64,000 bases of DNA from Pogostemon cablin (Eukaryota; Streptophyta; Magnoliopsida; Lamiales; Lamiaceae), in the NCBI GenBank assembly GCA_023678885.1, contig CM042987.1, positions 29,598,927-29,662,926 of the forward strand. Direction: 5' to 3'. A program made the position numbers and the translations under genes. Below the pieces are notes generated by a model, which made no database searches, was not told the DNA's origin, and worked only from the letters and a program-made list of their open reading frames with translations. The stretch's first letter is position 1. Each line of letters starts with the position of its first letter. Positions 55,337 to 64,000 of the stretch are shown in pieces.

Positions 55337-55830
55337 TACTATACTTCTTAATTAATGTGCAAAAAATAAATGTAAACATTGAAATTGAATTGAGGAAGTA
55401 TAGGTTAAATTGGAGAGTATTATCATTTACTCTCTCCATCCCACTCAAAGGGGATGTTTGTTTTAGGTTTAAGTTGATTTAATAAACCAAATAATGTTAT
55501 TATATATTTGTTATGTTTGTTTTGAGTTTAAGTATGGTAGGTTTAAATTTTATGAATATTAATTGAGGTGAGAAAAGAATAGAGAGAAAGAAAAATAAAT
55601 TATTAATTGAGGAGAGATAATGTATAGTAAGGGTGTATAATAGGCTATGTAGGTGTATATATATAGGAGATTTAAGGAGATATATTAAATCTAAATTCGG
55701 AAGATTTAATTGGAATCAAATATCACCAAAGTAAATTTATTTTTTACACATAGATTAACAAGTATATCTCACCGATAAACCGTGAGGAGATGGATAGTGA
55801 GATGAATGTGAGATATACAATAAATTAATA

Positions 55831-56013
55831 CTCCCTCCGTCCCAAGAATACATTCATGTATTTGGTGGCATGAAGTTTAAGAAAAGTAACTTTTTGTTAT
55901 AGTGATGCAAGAAAGAGAGGGGTATTCTGGGTTATTGAATAAAATAAAGCGTATGATATAGTTGACTTTGACTAAATTGTGTGTAGAAAGAATGTGATAT
56001 TTTGTAATATTGT
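55831..56013. mobile_element. Stowaway family A fragment, reverse orientation
   Basis: Begins CTCCCTCCGTCCCAAGAATA and follows the reverse complement of the family A interior (GTTGACTTTGACTAAATTGT, AATATTGTA), then meets another CTCCCTCCGTCCC end at 56015 rather than its own second end. Confidence 0.6.
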
Positions 56014-56338
56014 ACTCCCTCCGTCCCAACTTCAACTTCACACTTTCCATTTTAATCCGTCCCAAATTCAATTTCACACTCCCATAAAAGGAAAAAACAA
56101 CTAACTAATATTCCTCTACCATACTTTAATTTTCTGGGTTATTGAATAAAATAAAGCGTATGATATAGTTGACTTTGACTAAATTGTGTGTAGAAAGAAT
56201 GTGATATTTTGTAATATTGTACTCCCTCCGTCCCAACTTCAACTTCACACTTTCCATTTTAATCCGTCCCAAATTCAATTTCACTCTCCCATAAAAGGAA
56301 AAAACAACTAACTAATATTCCTCTACCATACTTTAATT
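55925..56338. repeat. 207-bp tandem duplication in a MITE cluster
   Basis: Positions 55925-56131 and 56132-56338 are near-identical head-to-tail copies. Each runs from TTCTGGGTTATTGAATAAAA through CTCCCTCCGTCCCAACTTCA to ATACTTTAATTT. I see one substitution (CACACTCCC versus CACTCTCCC). Confidence 0.9.
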
Positions 56339-56397
56339 TTAAATTTGACATCACATTTTTAACACACATAACTTTTTTTATCATTTATTTATGAGTT

Positions 56398-57826
56398 TTT
56401 TTTTTCCAAAGAAAATTTTATTAATCAACAGAGTACAAGGGGTACTCAAACCCAAAACAAAGAGTGCAAACTCCTAGTACATAGAAGTCATTCACAACAA
56501 AATAGAAGCAGGAGAAGAATATCAATCTAAATATGTACTATCTTTATGAAGTTTCTTGTTCACCATTAGCCACGACCACACCTTTACTTTTATACCTTGT
56601 ATCATTTTCATTAGGTTGGGTGCCTCGCCGTTGAACAAAAATTATTTTTTGACATTCAAATCGACCAAACAATACATGCTCATAGAGTAACTGCAGTGTA
56701 ATATTTTGATCCAATTCCAAACATATCCATATGTTGTAGCATATGTGGAATTGGTTCCGAATGAGATGCCACAGATTGCCCCAACCACTTATAGCAGCAG
56801 TTACAAATCAAATCTTCATCTACCTCACCACACATCACGCATTTAATATCATTGTTGGGTTGGATGATACCTTTCTTTTGTAAGCTGGATTTTGTAGCCA
56901 TCCTTCCTTTCAACACCTTCCAAACAATGGACTTAACGCTTCTTGGAACATGACATGCCCACAGTTTCTTGAACGCCTTCTTCTTATCCTTGCTTGTTTC
57001 CAGATCGGTAGAGCTCATCAAATTTTCATAAGCTATACTTGTAGAAAAAATTCCATCTTTTGCATGTCTCAATCTCCATATATCTTCTTTGGATTGATCA
57101 ATTTGAACCCCGTTAAGATAAAACATGAGATCGTTAAGATAACACATATTACGTTTTCTTAAAGCACGACACCATTTCAAATCCCAATTCCAACCATTCA
57201 CTCCCCAATAACCCATTTGACTCACCACCGCCTCTTTTAGACTACTAATTCTAAACAACCTCCCAAACTTAGACTTTAAAGACACCCATCAATCCACTTA
57301 TCAAACCAAAAAGAAACTCTATTCCCATTACCCACCACAATTTCACACTCATCTCTCATTCCCACCCCGTCTTCACTCCCAAGAGTTTCACAAACATCTT
57401 TACACCATCTAGACTTAACCCCTTTCCCTTTATCCAAGGCCAAGCTACCACAAGACCCAAGACCCAATACCTCCATACTTGGATTTTATCACCTTTACCC
57501 ACAGACTCTTTAGCTCATTAAGAAATCTCCACGACCATTTACTAACTAATGCATAATTGAATTTTTCTAAATTTCTAATCCCTAATCCCCCATTCTTTTT
57601 ATTTGCAAATGATCTTCCCAACTAACCCATGAATTTTTTTTTTACATTCTCTCCTCCCCCAAAGAAAATTCCTTTGAAATTGAACAATATCTCTAAGTGT
57701 TTTTTTGGCAAGCAATAGAAAGATAGACAAAAGATTGGCATTGCAGAAAGGACCGCTTGGATCAATGTGCATCGACCTCCCAACGAGATGTGTTTGTCAT
57801 TCCACAAGGCTAATCTTTTTTTAACG
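56398..57826 (-). mobile_element. 5'-truncated LINE (L1 type) with 9-bp TSD
   Basis: Flanked by TTATGAGTT at 56389-56397 and 57827-57835. The minus strand ends in a short poly(A) (T run just after 56397). Broken frames keep the C-terminal half of ORF2: SLGGRCTLIQAVLSAMPI (RT end, about 57750), GNGNRVSFWFDKWIDG (about 57300), and an RT zinc-binding domain, WRLRHAKDGIFSTSIAYENL to CVMCGEVDED (about 57100-56810). Endonuclease and the RT core are missing. Dead copy. Confidence 0.85.
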
Positions 57827-57835
57827 TTATGAGTT

Positions 57836-58500
57836 GATCTGATCTATTGTACAATAAGTGCACCTTAAAAACATAATTCATATTTAGAAATGCGTCACGT
57901 ATATAACCCAAAATATCCAAATGGATCATTCTTTCCAGCGTGTTACACGTCTTCCCTCCCCTCTCTTCTCTTTAGTGTGACTTCAGGCCCGCTCATCCAA
58001 TCTCACATAGCTGATCTCGCGCCGCCGCTGCCTCCTCCTCCTCCATCTCCTCATATCTACTTTATCTTCACGTCTCCATTCCTCTCAGATCTTAATCTCC
58101 ACGCCTCTGTTCCTCTCAGATCTTAATCTCCACGCCGTCTCCGTCATCTCAAATCTCAAACTTCGTCCCACTCTTCGATTTGCTGTCTCGTTTATTTGTC
58201 AAGTTAATTGAGGTATTGAAATTAGGGATTGAGCCTGGTTGGGTGAGGAATTGGGAATTAGAATTAGAAGGAATTGGGGATTGGAATTAGGGATTAAAGT
58301 TGGTTGGGTGTGGAATTAGGGATTCAGTGGTGGAGATGTGGTGTGGAATGGCAGTTGATTGGGGCTGTGAAGGAATCAAACCGCAACTCCTTAGGTAGAG
58401 GAATTTCCAGTTCATGTTCACTGGTTGGCCATGGAGTTGGAATTGGGAGGCAAAATTACAATAATATATATTGTATAAATTTTAAATAATTAATGTATAT
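57836..58500 (+). other. CT-rich, gene-like leader without a recognisable CDS
   Basis: Positions 57950-58220 are CT-rich with a duplicated CAGATCTTAATCTCCACGCC and a possible donor GAG/GTATTG at about 58211, like a 5' UTR of a plant gene. Reading frames at 57890-58126 and 58304-58489 do not resemble known proteins. 58500-58865 is AT-rich. Confidence 0.35.
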
Positions 58501-58865
58501 AATTGTCTTCATAAATGTATTTGTATCACTGCATGGATTACTTGCAGTATGGATTGATTGATATTTGAGACTCACTTACGTATATACGATCATCTTCTTA
58601 GCCTATATGTGCTACACTTATTAAGAAAATCTTATACGTTATTGCATTATAACTTATACACTTTAATATTAAAAATTTTGAGATCTTATATGTTAACATG
58701 TAAATATATTTTCTGTAAATGTATTAGATTTTATACTAAAGTGTATAACATTTTATACTAATATGTATAACTAAAATTAATATATATATTGATGAAAATA
58801 TTGATAAATATAATATCAATATTTTTTAAAAAAAAAAATGCATATATTGAGAAAATATATAATAG

Positions 58866-59563
58866 GTCTTGCGTGAGACCGTCTCACGTGAGACCATTTT
58901 TTACTTTTTAAAAATAGTTATCACTTTCGTTATAAAACGTTATCACTTTCGCTATAAAATGTTATCACTTTTATTTATAATATAAATTGTTCATGAAATA
59001 GCATCATCACTTTTTATTAATTTATTATCACTTTTCTGTATAAAAGTTGTCACTTTCTGGCCGTCTCAAGTAAGCCCTTACGTAGGGGTGTTAAACGAGC
59101 CGAGCTCGATCGAGTATCCCATACTCGAGCTTGGCTCGAGTACTTATCGAGTCGAGCTTGAGCTCGGCTCTTTATGGTGACGAGCTTATGTACGAGCTCG
59201 GCTCGACTCGAAAAATACTCGAGCGAGCTCGAGCTCGACTCGTTAAGCAAAAATATCGAGTTTTCGAGCCGAGTCGAGCCGAGCTCAATCGAGTCGAGTC
59301 GAGTATTAACTAATATATTTTATATTTTTATTATATTTAAAATATTTATTTTATTATATACTATTATAATTATATAATAATAATAATATTAATTATTATT
59401 TTCGAGTCTAAACGAGCAAAAGGGCGAGCTCAAACTCGAGCTCGAATAGTCAACGAGCCGAGCCGAGCTCGAGTTTAACGAGCCGAGCTGAGCCAAGCCG
59501 AGTACTCGAGCGGCTCGGTTCGTTTAACAGCTCTACCCTTACGTGAGACGGCCTCACACAAGT
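58866..59563. mobile_element. ATCACTTT-type MITE with GAGACG ends, split by an hAT-like insert
   Basis: Left end GGTCTTGCGTGAGACC and CGTCTCACGTGAG; right end inverted AGACTTGTGTGAGGCC and CGTCTCACGTAAG. The interior repeats TTATCACTTT words as at 20045-20575. Removing 59083-59535 plus one TSD rejoins GCCCTTACGTGAGACGG. No flanking TSD was found. Confidence 0.7.
59083..59535. mobile_element. hAT-like element, GAGCTCGA type, copy 2
   Basis: 453 bp with ends TAGGGGTGTTAAACGAGCCG and, inverted, TAGAGCTGTTAAACGAACCG. Perfect 8-bp TSD CCCTTACG at 59075-59082 and 59536-59543. Arms packed with GAGCTCGA / CGAGCCGAG words, AT-rich centre. Confidence 0.9.
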
Positions 59564-59768
59564 CTTTGTCATACATTATTAAATTACAATATTTATTTAT
59601 AAAAATCAATTAAATTTAATACAACTTTTATGTATAAATTTAATTATATATTAAAGAGTAAAATATAATACACTTGTATGATGAAATGTATACACTAACC
59701 GAATTGATAATATTAATATTATTATTATTTTTTAAAAATGCATTTATTGAGAAAAATATATACATTAT

Positions 59769-60667
59769 TGTTGATGCATGTTCTTGGCTCGTTAATTTAT
59801 GTTTAGGAATAAAGATTATTGCGTAATGGAATCAAGAACGATCACAATCAAACAAGGTAAAACCTCAAGCAAGAGATCACAACCAATAGAAAATCGAATT
59901 TCCACCAAAGAACTATACCGAATTTTTATTACTCTCCCTTAGAACAACACTCATAAAATTCTCCCTCTTTACAAGTGCAATGTCTAAAGTGAGTAAGAGT
60001 AACCTGCTTCTCTAATGTGAAAGAAGCTATTTATATTATCTACAAACCCTAATTCAGATTCAATCGCCTTGCGCCACATGGATGAAGACAAACCGTCATT
60101 AATGAAGTCGCTTGATACGCCGACCAGCCTGGGGAGGAGTCTGGGTGCCATGGGCTGCCTTTGCAGGGTTTCACAGACCGCTTTTGTCCTTTACTAGCTT
60201 TTCATTGGTAGTTGGGGGGAAGATGCGCCAGTTGCTTGCTGTCTTCTAGTTAGGATTGCGTCCAAGGTATCCTATCTTCCCGTTAGCCTTGTCTTCTAGC
60301 CTGCTACAATTGTCAGTCTTTATGATGGTATCTGTGTTTTGTTCCACAGCTCATGTTATCCATTTGGTCTTCAGATGGGTTGACTTCTGATGTTGTGCTG
60401 TTCACCCGAACCCTTGGGCAGGGGATAGGAATGCCGCTGAGGTTCCCTGCCGAGGGTGCTTCAGACTTCTGTCCCTTTATTAGATTCCTTCTTTGTCCTT
60501 TCCTTAGCTGGGCCTTTAGGCTGGTAGTGGTTTCTCTGGGCCGCCTTGGCTGTCCATTCAGCACTTCTTCTTGAATTGGACTGCCTAAACGCTGGGTCTC
60601 CTTCTTCAAGGTTATTGAGCCTTGGGCCTTAGGCCTACTAAGCATGGGGGATATAATACCCATAACA
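59769..60667 (-). mobile_element. Probable 3' LTR of a Tat-like retrotransposon
   Basis: Minus strand begins TGTTATGGGTATTATATCCC and ends CATGCATCAACA (TG...CA). Minus-strand TATA-like ATAATATAAATAGC near 60040 and a downstream AATAAA-type signal near 59930 fit U3-R-U5 order leftward. The bases just right of it read, on the minus strand, CTCGAGGGGCTAA, a possible polypurine tract. No primer binding site follows on the left, so it is a 3' or solo LTR. The partner LTR would lie beyond the window. Confidence 0.5.
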
Positions 60668-61148
60668 TTAGCCCCTCGAGCCTGAATAATATTATGATTT
60701 GAGATTGTTCAGGGTCGAATCGTACTTCGCAGGTTATATCCCTCATGCTTTGGTACTTGCGATTCCAGGATTCTTCCATTCTAGCTCCTTATTATTTCCG
60801 CTTGCTATCCTCGTTCTAGATTGTCAGGGTCTCCGAGATATTTTCGCTAGGGCGAGGGGTATTTTCGGTATTTGGGTGTAACTGTCGATTCAAAATTTGA
60901 AATTGAATACTCTGTCAGTTTCCCCTTCTCCACTCCATCTTTTTCTCCTTTTGATTTTGTAGGCGGTTGACATTCCTCTTATACAGTGCGCTCATCCTCC
61001 TCCAGGTACCATTCTTCTTCTCTCTTTTCCTTTCTTTTCCTGACTCTATTGCTCAGTGTCTCTGAATTTTTTGCTGTCGTCGCCTAGGGTTTCCTTCCTT
61101 CTTTATTTTCGTATTCTATTCTCATATCCATCTACAATTTCGCAAGAT

Positions 61149-62570
61149 ATGGCTTACGAGGGTTCCGTTTCTCCTTCTAGATCTCCTTCTCGTTTGACTG
61201 ATTCTTCACTTGGGAGTTTCGGATCTCTCTCTCCTTTTTTGGAAGAAGGTTCGAGTTCCCATTCTTCTTCCCAACTTGCTTTTGATCAGAGGATTGCCGA
61301 TTTTGTTTCTAATTTCAAGTTGGAGCATAATCCTCAGATTGCTGATGCTGGTCCTGGATTATTAGCTTATCTCGGGGAACTTCCGCGATGGGAGATTGGG
61401 GTTTCCTTTTCCACCGCTGAGGTCTCTTCTACTGTTGATGATTCTTGGTTAAAACAGAGTACTGTCATTGGCCTCAGCAAATTCCAATGTGGGGAAGGCA
61501 TTAATTTCTTCCTTCCTTCCTCCAATTCCCAAATATGTTACGCTCTGCCGAACGTTATTGCGGCTTACGAATTGCAACTTGAGCTCGGCCTTCGGTTTTT
61601 TCTTCCTCTCTGTATTCAGGATATCTTTGAGTTTTGGGGTATAGCCCCTGCTCAATTGGCTCCCAACGAGTGGGCGACTTTGATGGGGGTTTTGGTTCTT
61701 TTTCGCAAGCAAAAATATTCCTTCTTGACTACATCTGAAATTAATTTCCTGTACCGACTTACCCGAAATAATAGGACAAAGGGATATTATTACTTGGTAC
61801 CTCGTCATGTCCCCCTCGTCGCTTCTTTACCCAGTTCGGTTAAAGAGTGGAAAATCCCTGGTTCTAGGTTCGCGGGCCATGGAGGGGACCCGCCGTCTAT
61901 GATCTCAGGGATCCTCGAAATCCTACAGTGCTCTCAGAAGCTCCTTCTTCAAGCCTGTTCTCAGTGTGTGTATGTCTTTTTTGGCTATTTTCCTTGTTAT
62001 TTTGGAAATACTCTAATATTGCTCTCCTTTTGCTTTATGCAATAGGTGAATCGTGTGCTCTCGAGAAGTTGCCGGTAGGATTTTAGGATGCTCTCCGTTA
62101 TATTTACAAACTTTCTGAGAAAAAATGCCACTACCAGCGTGTTCTTACTGGGAAGAATCTTTTTCGAGCCGGTTTTACTCCTTCAGCCATAACTATGCCA
62201 AGTGATTTTTTGTTGTTATTTTCTCTTTTGCAGCATTCGCAGTGTGTTTCTTCTTTCTATATAGCTCTCCCTTTCGTATTAATCTTTTTCTTTCTGCTAT
62301 GCTTAGGGAAAGAGAAACGCTTTATGCCCGACATTGCTCGCATTGCCACTCTTCCCTCTGCCCGTCAGCAAGCTGCGCTTAATAAGGGAAAGAAGAAGGC
62401 TTCTCCTACTTCTTCCCAGAAACTATCTGGAGCCCCTCTTGCTGTTCAGTCCCTTACGTCTGTCAGGATTGAAGAGCCTTCGAACCCCATTTCTTCGAGA
62501 TTGAATGCTGACATCATCTGGGGATCGGCTAGGGTCCTGGAGAGAAGGTCTCCAAGAAAGCCCCTCTAGC
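61149..62570 (+). CDS. Putative gypsy-type transposase (Transposase_28) ORF, N-terminal part
   Basis: ATG at 61149 (MAYEGSVSPSRSPSR) opens a frame to 62045. A Ser-rich N-terminus is followed at about residues 146-220 by YELQLELGLRFFLPL, GIAPAQLAPNEW and GYYYLVPRHV, the pattern of the Pfam family Transposase_28 (putative gypsy-type transposon). Likely introns follow (donor near 61965, acceptor GCAATAG at 62045; a second acceptor TTTTGCAG near 62232), with further open sequence to 62570 rich in Ser/Lys/Pro. Such ORFs occur antisense near the 3' LTR of Tat-lineage elements; the orientation here agrees. Exact splicing unresolved. Confidence 0.6.
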
Positions 62571-62640
62571 CCCGAAGTCACAGAAGGGGGGCTCCAAGGC
62601 CGTTGCTGCTAAATCTGTCACCCCTAAACGGAAGTATAGG

Positions 62641-63663
62641 TTGTTAGATGAGAGTTTCGAGGAGGGTACCCGTGATAGTACTGCTCTCATTATACGTCCT
62701 TCGAAGAAGGTCAGGGACGATGATGTTGGTGTTGCTGTTGGTGGTTCCTCCATTGCGTCTGGCACCGCCCCTCGGGAGATTGTAGATGTTTGTGACATCA
62801 GCTCTTCTCCCTCTCTTGAAGCCTTTGCTCGGTCCCCTTTTATCATTTCCGATCAACCAGGTAGCTCTACCCCGTCCAACCTTCAGCAGACTCCATTTCT
62901 TTCAATAAATCCGATAGCCGACTGGGAACTCTTACAGAAGTATAAACACTTGGATGAGGCTGGGAAACCTTCCTCCGTACTCAGGAGCTTCTGTTTGATT
63001 TTGATGCTCCAGCATGTTTTGCTCGTGCTGCTACTTTTCCTTTCAAAGGTTGTACTCGAGAGCTTCTTGGCCATATGTAGAGTTGATCTGTCCCGAGTCC
63101 AGAACAGTCTTCATACTCTTCAGATATCTTCCGAACAAGAGCTAGAGAGGGTGCGGCAAAAGAAGGAAGCCTTGGAGGCTTTGTATGCTCAGAAGATTAG
63201 GGCCATTGAGGATGTTGTTGCCGAGGTCTTAAGGGAACGTGATGAGGTTATGGCCGATTTGGATCGTGCAAAGAATGCGCTTCTCTTATCTGAGGCTGAC
63301 AATCTCTGTTATAGAGAGGTCATTGTTCCGAAAACTAAAATTTTCTGCTTCTGCTCTTCTTCTGCTGCCCTGGCTAAGGCCTCTTCCAAGAAACCTTATC
63401 ATGAGTGTCTTGATGACATACGTGGTGTTCTTCGTCGAGCCCTTAGTGAAGAGAAAATACCTCCGGGGAAGTCTTTAAAAGATGATCTTGATTTTGGTGT
63501 ACTTGGCGAATATTCTGATTTTATCACTGACATTCCTATGGAATTCTCCGAAGAGTTTGAGGAACGGGGGTCAGACGAGAAATTCGCCGATAGAGCTTTG
63601 GATCTTGCTGAGGTTGATTCTAAGGCTGAAACCCTCCTGTCGAACTTTCTATCGTGTCTGTAG
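62641..63663 (+). CDS. Coiled-coil C-terminal part of the antisense retrotransposon ORF
   Basis: An open stretch of about 340 codons ends at 63661-63663. Residues 1-110 are low-complexity and acidic. A coiled coil follows (about 145-215, with SSEQELERVRQKKEALEALY and REVMADL-like heptads), then ADNLCYREVIVPKTKIF and a C-terminal acidic part. Proteins with a Transposase_28 domain commonly end in such a coiled coil, so it probably belongs to the same gene as 61149-62570. The interval CRSFCLILMLQHVLLVLLLF-like near 62985 is probably an intron or shifted frame. Downstream to 64000 frames are broken but similar in composition. Confidence 0.5.
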   Translation: MLDESFEEGTRDSTALIIRPSKKVRDDDVGVAVGGSSIASGTAPREIVDVCDISSSPSLEAFARSPFIISDQPGSSTPSNLQQTPFLSINPIADWELLQKYKHLDEAGKPSSVLRSFCLILMLQHVLLVLLLFLSKVVLESFLAICRVDLSRVQNSLHTLQISSEQELERVRQKKEALEALYAQKIRAIEDVVAEVLRERDEVMADLDRAKNALLLSEADNLCYREVIVPKTKIFCFCSSSAALAKASSKKPYHECLDDIRGVLRRALSEEKIPPGKSLKDDLDFGVLGEYSDFITDIPMEFSEEFEERGSDEKFADRALDLAEVDSKAETLLSNFLSCL

Positions 63664-64000
63664 GGGTACCTGTCCTAGGGGCATCCATTGAGGTCGAACT
63701 CCCCGAATCCGGTGATGCGTGCGTTCCCAGTCAAGTCATTATTGTAGCGACCTCCGCATCCCTGCCTTCCGAGACTGCTATGGCTCCCCAAGTTCTTTCG
63801 ATCCCGTAGGCTACTCTTCCTTCGAGTAATACCGGGGTAGTTGATATCTCATTGGGGCCGACGGTCTCCGAAGTCCCTTTAGGTATCTCTGATGATGTGC
63901 CGCCTAAAAGTGGGAGCTCGAAGTCTATAGATGCTGCTGATTCCGAAATCCTCCTGGCTGATTGATGAAGTCTTACCGAGCCCCTAGTGTTAAATCGGAT

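Noticed and set aside
60313..60663. Minus-strand 116-codon frame in the right-hand LTR
   Set aside because: Basic low-complexity sequence inside a region with LTR-like ends; no recognisable domain and no ATG context support.

Overview
The window is nuclear DNA of a flowering plant. It is AT-rich and holds intron-containing genes with GT-AG splice sites, TATA boxes and angiosperm gene families, and it is dense in Stowaway-type MITEs (CTCCCTCCGTCCC ends, TA target duplications). A eudicot is the best fit, and I lean weakly to an asterid. Nothing here is bacterial. I read four recognisable host loci and a deep pile of nested transposons, many of which can be bounded by target-site duplications (TSDs) visible in the sequence.

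Host loci. (1) A CML45/46-like EF-hand gene (8059-16046, +) is a pseudogene: a 202-bp MULE-type MITE sits after codon 5, a 7.3-kb insertion lies in the middle, a TAG replaces the last residue of the first EF-hand loop, and there is a frameshift. (2) A two-exon BTB/POZ gene like Arabidopsis At4g08455 (16625-18943, -) looks intact. (3) A six-exon PHD-finger gene, EHD3-like (25288-29696, +, 598 aa), looks intact; its 3' end is duplicated 2.2 kb downstream. (4) A two-exon PIG-Y gene (51552-52213, +, 86 aa) has a probable spliced 5' leader starting at 47738, immediately beside an LTR retrotransposon.

The most striking structure is at 8394-15688. MULE-like terminal inverted repeats with a 9-bp TSD enclose a decayed endogenous pararetrovirus (Caulimoviridae), about one genome unit long. 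It runs from the tRNA-Met primer binding site through coat protein, protease, RT, RNase H and a 3' ORF to a promoter with TGACG motifs and a TATA box, then a leader. A Stowaway MITE has landed just downstream of the viral TATA box.

Other mobile layers: a tRNA-derived SINE with a 16-bp TSD (3162-3386); several hAT-like elements with TAGRG.TGT ends and 8-bp TSDs, each with its own subterminal repeat; an hAT-like element (32352-36644) holding two solo LTRs of different families; an 8.3-kb Athila-like LTR element (39426-47737, -) with gag and protease but no RT or integrase; a 5'-truncated LINE with a 9-bp TSD (56398-57826); and the right edge (59769-64000), read as the 3' end of a Tat-lineage element on the minus strand carrying an antisense ORF of the putative gypsy-type transposase family.

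The genes do not form a pathway. The window is mainly a record of insertion order. All identities are judged by eye; no alignment or database search was run.
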